Assembly: GCA_037447655.1 (NCBI GenBank)
Contig: JBBHKE010000536.1
Span: 178,576-242,575, forward strand
Length of the DNA: 64,000 nt
Direction of reading: 5' to 3'
DNA from: Zygnema cylindricum
Lineage: Eukaryota; Streptophyta; Zygnematophyceae; Zygnematales; Zygnemataceae
Every line of letters starts with the position of its first letter. Position 1 is the stretch's first letter. Below are positions 21,965-33,466 of the stretch, in pieces. Under the pieces are notes generated by a model. That model had not been told where the DNA came from and did no database searches. It worked only from the letters and a program-made list of their open reading frames with translations. A program made the position numbers and the translations under genes.

Positions 21965-23164
21965 CTCCCCCGAAGATTTAGTTTCGTAAATCCATGGAGC
22001 CACGTCACCAGTTGTCACACATGCCATCAGCTGTCACACGTCTCCTCCATCTGCCTCTTTCAACTGAATCCGCCAACTTCTTCCAACGAATTAAATCTCC
22101 TTCGCTGCACCACTGCTTCCACTACGTCCTTAAAGTTTCCAAATTTTATAAATATAATATATAATTTTTCATTTTCAAATTACAACAATGTTTTTTTTCT
22201 TTATCTATCAATATCTAAATCCGAATCTACATTCCCAAAATTCTATCACAAATCAACTAAAAATTAAAACCAAAGGATCACACTAATAATATATAATTCC
22301 TACCTCATTATAACAATTCTACATTTCAAAATGTTTTCATTTATAATCAAATCCCAAAATTCCCATTAAAAACATAAATTAAAATATATTTTCCCAAAAA
22401 CAAATCTGCTGAAAAAAACAAATTTCCAAAAAACAAATCCCACATATTTCTTTTATTATCAATACAATTTTCAAAAATAAAAACCTTTTAAATTTTCTAA
22501 ATTTCTCAAACCCCTTACTTGATCCTACAAATTCTCTAAAGAAAGCATTAAAAGAAACAAATAAAAATAAATTCCACATTTTTTTTTCTTTTTTCCACAT
22601 TTTTTCAAAAACTCCAAAAATTTTACATTTCCAAAAACATCCAAAAACTCAATAATAATCTTACAAACCCCTCTTCTAACAATCGTAGATCCACAAAAAT
22701 TGGATCTTTCCACAACATGTCACAACTCCACCTTTCGGATCTCTCTCCCCCAAATGTCGAAACTCCACCTTCCAAATCTCTCCGTCAAACGTCAAATCTC
22801 CACCAAATGTCAAATCTTCCACCGGATGGCAATACTCCACCCTTCGAATCTCTCCATCAAAAACGAATCCTCCACACTCCAAATCGCTCACCTGAAAAAC
22901 AAACAAAAATTTCTTTCACATGATGATAACATTTCTCAAAATTTAACCGTCACATAGTTAACTCTTTGGGTGATGCAAGATTAAAATCAGCACATACCAA
23001 CACTATGATAAGGCTGATCTCATGGGTACACAGACACCAGTACTGCAACACAACCAGCAAGAACAAAATTAACCCGCTACAATGCGTATGACACAAACCA
23101 ATCTCGACTCAACATAAAGTATGATAGATGGGGGGTCGGCTTATAACATGTTGCTCCGATACCA
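21965..23164 (-). other. non-coding internal region of element C
   Basis: This 1.2-kb region begins on the minus strand with the PBS and ends with a polypurine tract (CTTCGGGGGAG, complement of 21965-21975) before the LTR. It contains AT-rich DNA and a degenerate pyrimidine repeat (22730-22880, AAATCTC and CCACCTT words). Open frames are short and without motifs. It resembles the internal regions of non-autonomous TRIM/LARD-type elements. Confidence 0.65.
23151..23164 (-). other. PBS of element C, matching the initiator tRNA-Met 3' end
   Basis: The minus strand reads TGGTATCGGAGCAA directly after the LTR end. It matches 11 of 12 bases of the common plant PBS TGGTATCAGAGC. This is a different part of the same tRNA from that used by the copia elements here. 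Confidence 0.75.
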
Positions 23165-24604
23165 TGTTTTTTTGGAAGATTCAGTTTCGTACGTGCGTGC
23201 GCATGTTTGCGTGCGTACGTAATTACCGAAATTAATGTGGTGGTATGAATGGATTTTCGGGTTGGGGGAGAAGTGAAATTAATTGAAGATCGACGTACAA
23301 AAGTACTAATTGAGTGACTCAAACAAACATATGTAAAAGTACGGTTCGCGTAAGTGAAATGGACGGCGGATCGCGAAGCGATCCTATGTATGATATTCGA
23401 AGTGTGTATAATTGTAGGTCGCACGTACGAAACAAAATGCGACATGCTACATTGATTAAAAATAAACGTAATTGCAGGACGGACAAATTTGGATGGTTTG
23501 ACGTCATTTCGTCAAGTGGACTTTGGGACCACGTGGCGCAACATCAAGGGTGCCGACTATGAGCTATAGACGGCAGACAAAGGCCGCCGTGATTTTTCAA
23601 GAAGTGGGGACGCGAAATCGCGTCAAATCACAAGATGTATATTTTGGACATCCCGGATTCTTTGACAAAATCAAGGAGTTTCGTTGAGTGTCTCAGCATG
23701 ACTCAGCATAGGATTCTGTGCAATTGTGTGTACTTGTAAATATTTGGAGCAACATTGGTTTGTCTTATTTGTATTAATAAATTAGTGTAGATTATGACAG
23801 GTTTTATTTACGTGATCATTTAGGGTTTGGACACTTTAAATTGTGTGTGTTTATGTGTCGTACTTGAAGACAAGTGTACGCTTACGATTGATTGACTCTC
23901 AAGTGTACGCTTACGATTAGTTTATTATTAGTAGTAGTTTATTATGGTTAAATAGGATTTAATGACAGTTACGTAATTTACGTTAGATATTTTGATAGTT
24001 AGTGACTTGTTGACAGCTCACAAGTGTATATATAGCTATGACCTTTTTTTCGAAATATCATGAATGCTTAGCCTGAAAATTAGAGACCAAAGATGTAGTA
24101 ATTTAGGGTTGCCAATTAGGTTGTGCATTTAAATGATACATTTATTCTTTGATTGTACTTTTGTTTATGTGTGATGTATTCAATTATTATTATTCAAATA
24201 TGTTCTTTTTATGTTTGTTTGTCATGCATTGTGCATGTATTTGTATTGTTGTTTAATGCATCTGTGTATGCATTTGTCGTAGGGTGGACCTTGGTTTTCC
24301 GCAGATTTGCAAACTTATAATGTGTTTGGTCTGTGTGAAATGGTCGCAGATTTGCAGACTTATTGTGTGTATGATCTGTGAGGAACAAGCGCAAGTTTGC
24401 AGACCCTATGGTATTTCTGGCCTGTGTCTTTTTGGGAGACCTATGGTGTGTTTAATGGGGATTTTCTAGTAATGTATCTTGGAATGCATTGAGTTAATTG
24501 GAGGGCATTCATTTCAAATGATAGTTCATTGGCCTAGCTTTGCTTAGCTTTCTGGGTGATAGTTTCGGTGGCTTCGACGGTCTATATTATACCAAAGAAC
24601 AACA
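23165..24604 (+). repeat. right LTR of element C (plus orientation)
   Basis: This 1440-bp LTR runs TGTTTTTTTGGAAG to AGAACAACA. Landmarks in order are the hairpin at 23368-23384, TGTCTCAGCA plus TGACTCAGCA at 23689-23708, TATATATAG at 24027-24035 and the GCAGATTTGC repeats at 24300-24400. All appear in reverse in the left arm, with scattered differences, so the arms are not recent identical copies. Confidence 0.88.
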
Positions 24605-27041
24605 CCAACCATTCCTATTGCTCCATCTCTAAAGAGAGCGATATTATTAACTGAGGAGAATGTTTTTAATATATGGGAGTACAAGAACATGGCAGCAAGG
24701 CACTTCATCGTGATGCATCTCACTCTGGGTTTGGCGACATCTCATCTTCACGTACTGGCGACTACAGACCTGTGGATGACATTGGTGGATATTTATGAGA
24801 GTGGTACAATTCAAGAGCAACAATTGGCTGAACAGAAACATAATGCATACTCTTACAAAGGGGGGAAAATGTTGGAATATTGCAATGATCTTACATCTTT
24901 GTATATGGAGTTGGAGAGTGCTGGTTGGAAAATAACCACAAAAGCAAAGGTCAATACCTTGATCATGAAGCTACCACATGATTAGGAGAATCTGGTCAAT
25001 CGGGGACTGGATCTGGAAGACAACCTATAGATCTGAAGCTCGGTTGTCAGAATAATTATTGTCGAATAGAACAACATTGAGATCGGAAGAGGATCAAAAA
25101 GCTTCCAAGCTCAGGCCGCCTGGCCGCAGGAACAGATCAGTGGAACAAGGATCAGAAATAACCTTATGGAGATGTTGGCGGAGGTGGAAATCTGCCTGGA
25201 GGACCGAGGACTCCGAGCAAGAAACCTGGTCACTACATGGCAAAATACACCAAGCTATCTGAGCTAAGGCTCAAAGGGAACTATACAAGTGGATCTTCTG
25301 GAGGAAAGAAAACGGCAGTTGTGACTACACAAGTAAACGAAGAACTCAAAGAGGAAGAGATCTCACATGAGGATGACGATCACTTGTCCTCAATGAGAAG
25401 TTGGAGGAGACAGAGATCCCACGGAACCAGAAGTGTGCGATCGGAGTTGTCCAAGAAGCTCTGGAAGAAGGTTGGATCATAGACTCAGGTGCCTCAATGC
25501 ATATGTGCCGTGAAAAACAGTTGTTTACAAAGCTGAAAAATATTCCCACCGTAGAGATAGAGTACGTGGATAGGATAGTAGTGACTACTGACTTAGTGGG
25601 ATTGGTAGATCTCAAAGTACTAGTGGAAGGTCATACGTCCATAGTCACTTTCTCATATGTGCTTTTTATACCTCAGCTAAGTAAGAATCTTATCTCAACT
25701 TCTGTTTTGGATGACAAAGACTTTGAGACCTACACTAGGAAATGAGTCTTTACAGTTAAGTATGATGATGAGATCTACTTTACAGCTGACAAGGGTAGCC
25801 AAAGAATGTTTAGGCTGAACTTGAGTAATGAAAAGAAAAGAGCTTATTATGTTGGTGAACTTGATATAATGATATGGCATAAACGTTTGGGTCATGCACA
25901 TCTAAACGGATAGAAAGAAATGAAAAGGCTAGGAGTAGTGGAAGGTATTGAGTTGGGATAATGAAATGATGAGTGATTGTGGCGGATAAGCCCAACGTAA
26001 GGCCCACAGATTGCCTTTTCCCAAATCTGCTACATATAAAGGAGAAAAGGTATTGGATCTAGTCCACGTGCTCTCAGTGGGAGGGAAAAGATTCATGCTC
26101 ACTATAACTGATGATTGGTCTAGATACCCGAGAGCATATTTTCTTAAATCAAAGTGTGAGGTATCGCTATACTTTAAAGAGTACAAAGCTTGGAGTGAAA
26201 AGCTTCATGGAACTCCCATTAAGAGAATTAGGAGTGATAATAGGGGGGAATACACATCTAATTAATTTGAAGAGTTCTTGAAAGATGAGGGAGTGCAACA
26301 CCAAAAGACGGTTCTAGATAATCCAGAAAAGAATGGTGTAGCTAAAAGGTTGAACACAACTTTAGGTGATAGTGCCCGGAGAATGCTAAAAGATAAGAAA
26401 ATAGGAAGACGCTTCTAGGCAGAAGCTATGAATTGTGCAAACTTTATTACGAATAAAGTTCTTACCTCAGCTGTCAAAAGGGAAACACGAATGAGAGATG
26501 GGTCGGTAGGAATCCAGATATGTCTCATCTAAAGGTGTTTCGAAGCCAAGTATATAGTTGAGCACTAAAAAATCTAACTGGAAACTGGATGCTTGGGGGA
26601 AACCTGGATACTTAGTGGGGTATGATGAAGATGTTAAACGGTATAGAGTGTATGATCTAGGAAATCAAGATATTTTTATGGTGAAACATCTAGTGGTGAT
26701 GGATGAAGGGAAATCTGTAGATCCCTTCAAGTATTCAAAAACTATCAGGGTCAGATTCGAATCAAAAAATGAAGTAAATTCAGATCTGCCTGACAGCAGC
26801 ATGAATAACCAGATCACAACAGATTCAAACGCAACTCACACTGAGAGCGAGTCACTATTCGATTCGCAACTACCAGCTCACTCAGACGAGGAGGAAAAAG
26901 AATCTGACTCCATGAATAGGGGAGCAAATGAAGTGGTTCAGAGAAACCCCAGATTACCATCCATTCGTGCCTTCGAGTTTGAGGGAGGGCGAAGAAGCAG
27001 CAAAAGACTGCAAGAAAAACTGGCAACAAACAAGGTAACAA
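24605..27041 (+). pseudogene. degenerate copia gag-pol of element D, part 2
   Basis: It resumes gag after the CCAAC duplication. Frame pieces include gag (24689-24985), a frameshifted linker (25059-25482), protease with DSGASMHMC (25401-25745), integrase (25750-26560) and the pre-RT linker (26558-27041). The integrase first aspartate segment is missing (LVHVLSVGG replaces LVHTDIWGP...), the third catalytic residue reads VAKRL instead of VAERL, and stops are frequent. RT and RNase H are absent because the copy meets the assembly gap. Confidence 0.88.
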
Positions 27042-27051
27042 NNNNNNNNNN
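27042..27051. other. assembly gap (10 N)
   Basis: Ten N bases of unknown true length interrupt element D. Sequence to the right is not its expected RT domain, so DNA is probably missing here. Confidence 0.99.
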
Positions 27052-27465
27052 AAAACAAAATTTCTTTCTTGCAAAAACTGCCACTTTCTAAATATGGCGG
27101 CAGCCATGGCGCGCCTTTGATCCTTACTCTCTTTCTTTAAAACAAAACTAAAATAGGGAAGTGAACTATTAATTACCTCTTTTCAACACTTACTGCTCAG
27201 GGGAGCAAATTGAGAGATTCTTTTTGCTATCGACTCAGAGGAGTCTTGCCTTCACAGGGGTGAAATTCCTGAGCAAATTGAGAGATTCTTTTTGCTATCG
27301 ACTCAGAGGAGTCTTGCCTTCACAGGGGTGAAATTGGTCAGAGTTATTTTCTGCCAGGGTGGCAATTATTTTTGCTGAAACACAAAGGGGTCAGGGTTAT
27401 CCTAGAGGCTTCTTGGAAGCTGTCCACTCTGAGGACTTATGGAGGTCTCAGAGTTTCAATTATAT
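27052..27465. repeat. fragments of copia LTRs with a 68-bp tandem duplication
   Basis: 27060-27189 resembles the outer end of a minus-oriented copia LTR (GGCAGCCATGG block, ending TTTTCAACA). From 27203 the sequence resembles plus-oriented U5. A 68-bp segment beginning GAGCAAATTGAGAG is repeated at 27203-27270 and 27271-27338. It may include the 3' LTR of D. Boundaries are unclear because of the gap. Confidence 0.5.
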
Positions 27466-27825
27466 CGTGCGCCAAAAGTCTCGTGCGTGCGTTATATTTC
27501 CTTTATCTATGTGGGCTAGTTTGGTTCATTATGTTACATGGTTTAACACGCGCAAAATATTCTTATTACCAAATAACACCCTATGCGTGTATAGGCATAT
27601 TTTACAACAAATGGATACGGACGAAGCCTACTATAGACCAGTACGCAACTCCCGACCGGTCCTGTCTTTTTTAATAGAGGAAAATTTATATCTCTCTCTC
27701 TTACCTCGGTCTGTCTCCATGGCTACCAAGGGAGCAACCATGGTTGCCATTTTCTAACTCTTTGTCTACAACTTCTGCATTCTAGACTTAGCCAGAAAAT
27801 AAAACCTTTGAATTACTTTTTCAAC
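27466..27825 (-). repeat. copia-like 3' LTR fragment
   Basis: It ends in TTTTTCAACA (about 27816-27825, plus strand) immediately before an RNase H fragment on the minus strand, the arrangement seen at 5113 and 10328. A CCATGG-containing block at 27717-27760 matches the same LTR position. The other LTR is not found. Confidence 0.5.
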
Positions 27826-28290
27826 ACTTCTTTTAATTCTTAGGCAAGTTTCTGTTTTAATCCACAACTTTCTTTGCAAAACACAAAATTTGGCTAAGGA
27901 GCAGGTTTGGTTTATCATTTCTACCACCATTTCTCCATCTAGTCTATATTCCATTTTAATTATTTTATTGTTTACTTTCTCCCTTACAAAACTTAATTTT
28001 ATATTCATATGTTTTGTTTTGAAGTGATGCTTATGACTTGCTGTAATTTTAATTGCAGCTTGATTATCACGAAACACTTTATGAACACCTCTTTTTATAA
28101 ATCTAAACTCTTCGATTAAGGATTCGACCCATATTAATTTTTTGACCGCATGACAAGAAGCCATGTATTCAACCACCATAGTGGATTGAGCTACTACTTG
28201 TTTCTTGCTACTCCAACATAAAGCTCCAGACCCAACTTGCAAAACATACATAGAAGTGCATTTTCCATTCTTTGTATAGAATTGATCAAA
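27826..28290 (-). pseudogene. copia RNase H C-terminal fragment
   Basis: Minus-strand translation matches the end of Pol: GALCWSSKK, VAQSTMVVEYMASC, RDNQAAIKI and KHHFKTKHMNIKLSFVREKV. CDNQA reads RDNQA and MEAEY reads MVVEY, so the RNase H glutamate is lost. Upstream pol is absent beyond about 28290, where similarity ends. A decayed, truncated element distinct from D and E1. Confidence 0.85.
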
Positions 28291-30405
28291 TCCAACAAAA
28301 GCGACAAAAAAAAATTTGTTGGAGGATATCCTTTTGCGCTTCATTTCGTTTGTAAAAATGACTTTGCATTTAAAACATAATGGCATAATTCGTGTAGTGA
28401 TAACGCACGTAAAAAGGATAAAATTTAATACGTTTTTACAAAATTTAATTTTCGCCCGTTCTTACAAATTCGCCGTTCAAATTTTGTGCTTTTCAAATAT
28501 TTTAAGATTTTCGGTTCACTGAACAGTAACCAACGTGGTTATAATCGAAATGAAGCACGTAGGCAATAGGTGCCTCGTTGGCACGACGTGGTGGATAAGT
28601 GGTAAAAATATTACTGCTAATAAATGTGTTCGTATGATTACTGGAAACGCTTGGTGGACGAAGACTCTTAATCGAAATGAAATGAAAGACATTTCGTCGT
28701 CACTTGAAATATCTCTCTTTGTCTCTACACCATCAGCCGTTATTAGCGTTCATAATGCTAAATAGGCGCCCTCAAATTTTGAGCCTCGAACGTAAAATTG
28801 AATTTTTAGCTCTGTTTTTCCTTACGTAAATATAGCACTATTTAATTAACGTTAATTTCTATGATTTCGATCATTTTAATATAGTGTATTGTATGAAAAT
28901 TGTAAATCTTTACTAAACCTGCTCATTACTTTTTTTACATATACATAATTAGTGTTAGATAAATGCGTCGCCATTAGAAATTGAGTGCCTTACCACGTAA
29001 AAGCGCACTCAGATTTGATTCCTAGTCACAGCGACGAGGGCAAATCGCAAGAACGTGTTCTCACATGTTCAAGCGTGAATATGTGATTACCGATTATTGC
29101 AACTACAATATGGGGATGTATATCCAAATTAGAGTTTTATGGACAATTTAACGCTTTTTTTAGTTCGCGTTAGGCGTTTTAACCCAAAATATAGCTATTA
29201 ACACTAATTGTTTCTTATATTTTATTTTTTTTAGCTTTAATAACGATTCACGCTGTACTCCATTTTCAATACATTTCCGTATATTTCTCGTATTTTTTAT
29301 CTTTACAGGAAAACTATACGATTTCTACGAAAAATTTCAAAAACTAAAAAAAAAAATCGTAAAAAAAACAAAATTCGTTCGTTTGGTACCTTTATGCAAC
29401 TCGACTGTTGATTTTTTAGTTTTCGAAGCAAATGCTCATTGTATCCATGTGTTGCTACAATATTGTACTCAAAGGTCCTCAAAGATGACGTGAGCAACAC
29501 ACTCTATGTGTACGATTGGCGCATTTGGAAATGTCAGATATGATCTACGATAGACGTGCAATAACAACCTTACATTTGGTAAAGGCAAAGATGTCCCGTG
29601 AGCATAATACGCACGAAACAAACACAAATACTACGCACAATACACATTTAACGATAATCAAAATTTAATAAAATGCGTACCAGACTACGTACGAATAGTT
29701 TTCCGTACATTTGTGTATTGTCTTCGTACATTTCAATACTTTTAGAGTTGTTAAGGGGGGTTTGAGGAATTTTAGGGTAAATTCTCGTGCATTCTAGTAT
29801 ATTTTTGTTAAGCAACCAGCTTTTATTTGTACATTTACGTACAATGTCTGTATATTTTTCGTGCTTTTGATGGTGATTATTTTGAGTGTTTTAGAGTACA
29901 TTTTCGTACGTTTAAATTTATTTCAATTATACGGACTTACATAATTTGTACATCTATTTACAGCGTCCGTATGTTTCGGTACTTTTAGGGTTATTGAAGG
30001 GGGGAATTTAGGGTGTTTAGGGTACTTTCCGTGCATTTTGTAAATTCCGGTAAATTACAGTACAACTGCCTTGCATTATCCATACTCTTTGGCCTTTTAG
30101 GATGCTCCTTTCTTACAATGGCGTACATTTTTGTATGTTTCTAGTACATTATTCGATTTTTTAGGGTTAAAGGGACGGTTTCCGTACGTTTTCGTACATC
30201 GTACAGCGAAATCTAACGAACGGTATGAAAGTGACGAATACTACGTAAAAATTGTGAAAAAGTCGAAATCTGTACGAATAGGACAACGAGGGGCTAAGGA
30301 CATGTTGCCTTTAGAGGATTCAAATCCACCAAAATTGACGAAAAAATATTTCTCGAGGATATAATTTGACGCTCCTTTTGCCATTCATTGACCTTCGCTT
30401 AAAAA
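28291..30405. other. AT-rich DNA without a supported gene
   Basis: Open frames (for example 28535-28765) have no motif. From about 29670 to 30230 the words GTACATTT, CGTACGTTT and CCGTATATTT recur irregularly, similar to the interior of the hAT-type element at 18740-18900, so this may be decayed transposon DNA. No RNA gene is seen. Confidence 0.5.
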
Positions 30406-30681
30406 CATTGTTCAAAAGTAGGTGAAAGTAGGCCCATTCAATATACATATTGTATGCAAAACAAACAATATGTCCTTAAGACCCATATTTTATTCGGACC
30501 TGTTCGGACCAATTAAATTATTTGGACCAAAATTTTTTATTTACACATTCAGATTCGGACGATCGGACGGTCGCTGATCAAAGTAGCGATCCAAGAAGAT
30601 CACATGAAAAGCCCATAACACAACTTACGATAAAGGCGCCGACCAAAGGCCTACCATAAAAACACCTACATTTGAACTATG
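30406..30681. mobile_element. MITE family M1, copy 1
   Basis: It begins CATTGTTCAAAAGTAGG and ends with the inverted counterpart of CATAGTTCAAATGTAGG. The interior carries the family block with GATCGGACGGTCGCTGATCAAAGTAGCGAT. There is no coding capacity. The 8-bp flanks CTTAAAAA and CTTTAGGG are only partly alike. Confidence 0.65.
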
Positions 30682-31560
30682 CTTTAGGGTAACCTTCCAT
30701 CAGGCGAAAAGTGGGGTTGTTTACTGGAGAAAGTACCGTTCCGTACTAGGCCGTACTGTTTTTTTTTTTTTTTTTTCAAAAGATGTTTGTAATTGTACGG
30801 CCAACATTACATAATGCGACAATTTGAACAAAGTTCCATAGGTAGAGTTTGTATGGACGTGTTAGCAAAAGAGTGGTGCCACGTAGCTATGGGTTGGATA
30901 TTGCAAATCGTCAATAATTTTTACACTGACCAAAAATCTTCATTTGCGTACCATGCACGCGGGTACGAGGTCATCCTGCAGCACATCTTTTGTACTCTTT
31001 GCAGACGCCTGGCCAGATACCACCTCATATTTTTAGGATTCCTATTTTTACGCGTGACGAATGAGCGCTGCCAAAAATAGTGTGACGAATGGTTGCTTAC
31101 AAAAATAGCGTGAGAAAAGTGCGTTACGAGATTTCGTTTATATTTTTTGTTGTATTTTTTAACGTGTATGTGAGAACTTTTTTGATTTCTGTTGGTTGAC
31201 ATCTTGACACGTATGTCCATTATCCAATGTTTCGCGACTCAAATTTTTCTGTAATTGGTGAGGTACCTCGCGAGGTAAATCACCAATTACAAAAACTGTC
31301 GAAGTGAATGCTTCACGGAAAACCATCCAACGGCCATTGTTAACTCCTAGAAATTTGGAGAATATTGGCAAGATTCTTTGTATTGTTGTTTTCCAGATAA
31401 ATACAAAATAAGAGGTACGTCCTACTACGAAGAGGTCTGAATTTCTGTTATCAACCTCAGTTTTCGTCTAATGGAACTTCACCCTAATAAGTATTCATGC
31501 ATAGATCGTAATATTTAAGTACGTTTCTACAAATCGTATATTTCGTCTGTGCGTTCATAT
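30682..31560. other. non-coding DNA between M1 copies
   Basis: A 22-T run lies near 30757-30778. Short open frames on both strands (30793-31080, 31220-30921) overlap one another and have no motif. An inverted repeat, AATTGGTGA...TCACCAATT, surrounds a CCTCGCGAGG palindrome near 31253-31288. Confidence 0.45.
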
Positions 31561-32016
31561 CATAGTTCAAAAGTAGGTGAAAGTAGACCCATACAATATG
31601 CCTATTGTACGCAAAACATACAATATGACTTTAGGACCAATATTGTATTGGTCGCAAAATGAAAAAAAATAGTAACAGGGTTGAGTTACACATCTATCAA
31701 TAGAGAATTAAACGTCGTGTCTAAATTTTGAAAAAACATTCGGACAAAATTAAAATTCTGTGAGTTTTGATGTATTTTTTATTTAACCCGTCAGATTCGG
31801 ACGATCGGGCGGTCGCTGATCAAAGTAGCCATCGAAGAAGATCACATGAAAATCCCATAACACAACTTACGATAGGACTGTCGTCAGATTTGGACGATCG
31901 GACGGTCACTGATCAAAGTAGCGAATTAAAAAGATCACATGAAAAGCCTATAACAGAACTTATGATAAAGACGCCTACAAATTGCCTACAATAGAAAGGC
32001 CTACTTTTGAACTATG
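31561..32016. mobile_element. MITE family M1, copy 2 (internally duplicated)
   Basis: It has ends CATAGTTCAAAAGTAGG (31561) and CCTACTTTTGAACTATG (32016). The GACGATCGGRCGGTC block with its downstream GATCACATGAAAA occurs twice (about 31790-31860 and 31888-31960), so this copy is longer than the 62309 copy. The flanking 8-mers GTTCATAT and GTTGACAT agree at 6 of 8 positions, which might be a worn TSD. Confidence 0.75.
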
Positions 32017-32066
32017 GTTGACATACGACGTTCAAATTTTGTAACCGTCTGTCCAAACCTACGTGG

Positions 32067-32288
32067 TACACTGTGTATCGCTATTAGGGATAATGTTTTT
32101 TTTGCCACTTAATCCATCTTTTATCTGTACACACATGTCGGATTGTGGATCCGACGGTTGCGATCGAAATGGAAGATTCTTAGCCTCCTATTGGCGGTCT
32201 CAAAATAAAAATCGGACAGGTCTGTACGGAGAAAATATGTTTAATGTGGCGTAAAAATTATTAACCCCTAATAGCGATACTCTGTGTA
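32067..32288. mobile_element. MITE family M2, copy 1
   Basis: The inverted termini are TACACTGTGTATCGCTATTAG and the near-complement CTAATAGCGATACTCTGTGTA. Nested inside is a second inverted pair, CTGTACACAC and GTGTACGGAGA-like motifs. The whole can fold as a hairpin. It is non-coding. TA at both ends could be a Tc1/mariner-type target duplication (inference). Confidence 0.65.
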
Positions 32289-32761
32289 CACTGTACAGTA
32301 TTCGTCGCAATAATGTACGCGGGCGATAGGTACCTTGCTGGCATAACGTGATGGATGAGTCATCAACTTCTGATGGACGAGATCGCTGACTCGGATACCG
32401 ATTCCTGCATTTGAAAACTGTATCGCTTGCGGCCAATAATAGGATAGCTGGAGGATTACGTGGTTGTCTTGTGCAATAAACGCGTCATCTACATTACACC
32501 GTGAATCGCTATTAGGGTACATCCCCATGTAATCGGTACTTTGATAAAGTTTTTTGGGCTGTAGTAAGGATTCTCCGTACTACTTTGAAGAGCGTCCCTA
32601 TGTGCGAAAATGAAATCGGAACTTTGGAATGTGACGGTTGTAAACGTAGGTACAACTTGTGACGATTGAAGGCGACTACGAAACTTCCGACGATTGGTGG
32701 CGCCAACAAAAACAACGTCAGTTGTAGACGTCTAGATTTTTGTGAAATCTTAGATGTTTAG
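32289..32761. other. non-coding DNA between repeats
   Basis: Overlapping frames on both strands (32436-32200, 32528-32268, 32715-32512) give no recognisable product. Another worn TACACCGTGAATCGCTATTAGGGT at about 32494-32517 is an isolated M2-like terminus. Confidence 0.45.
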
Positions 32762-33460
32762 GGTTTGGTGATATTGCGACGTCACGCTCACTCATGACAA
32801 CGTCGACGTCACTGATTCAATAACTTTCTGCCATGGTTTTCCGATTTCGTTTTTTCTACTTTTCTCGCTCGACTTGCCATTAAAAAAAACCTAAAAATTG
32901 TCAAAAATAATATTTTTAAAATATCTTTCATTTTATACCAATATTGTCGTCTCTCATTCTAAAAAGTGTGAGAAAAAAGCGATGGTGTGAGAGGGAGAGG
33001 GGAGAGGCGATGACGGCGCAAAATTTTGCGAAGGACCCCATGAATGAAAGTGGAGGTCTGAGACTCCTGCAGATTTTTTTCCGTACATGCGCGTGACGAC
33101 ACGGAGAAAAATAGCGAGGACTCTCCCTCGTCCTAAAATTTTCACACTCTTGTGGCGCGTCCGTGGGTCATTTCTCATTCGCTGTTTTGGCGGTACTTGA
33201 ACTAAAATCACCCCCTCGAGGTGATTTTGGATGAAGTTTTTTTTTGGGCTGGATTCTCTTGCCCGTGGGTCGAAAAGGGGAAAACGCCAAAATGCGTTCA
33301 CATGACGACAAACACGCCGTACATCCAAAGTATGAATTGACGTTTACTTTACTTTGGTAAAAATTATTTTTTCGTACGCTAAAGTTTTTGTCAAAGTTCC
33401 CTGAATTTTAGGGCAAAAAGACAGAGAAAAGTAGATACCTTAATTCATGGGGACATACCC
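32762..33460. repeat. 0.7-kb duplicated segment, copy 1
   Basis: It aligns over its whole length with 35348-36049 in direct orientation, with scattered substitutions and small indels. Shared landmarks are GACGTCACGCTCACT, TGTGAGAGGGAGAGG, CGTACATGCGCGTGACG and an AAAATCACC/GGTGATTTT hairpin at 33204-33228. It codes for nothing I recognise and may itself be a transposable element. Confidence 0.8.
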
Positions 33461-33466
33461 ATAGTA

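Larger units (their letters stand above)
19547..24604 (-). mobile_element. non-autonomous LTR element with LTRs in inverted orientation (element C)
   Basis: The outer ends are inverted copies of an LTR terminus (..GTTGTTCTTTGG at 19548, CCAAAGAACAACA ending 24604), flanked by CCAAC at 19542-19546 and 24605-24609. The left arm is an LTR in minus orientation (about 1404 bp without the insertion) preceded in that orientation by a polypurine tract. The right arm is the same LTR in plus orientation (1440 bp). On the minus strand the right arm is followed by TGGTATCGGAGC, a match to the initiator tRNA-Met 3' end. The internal region (21965-23164) has no gag or pol. A normal element would have both LTRs in the same direction. 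Confidence 0.8.
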
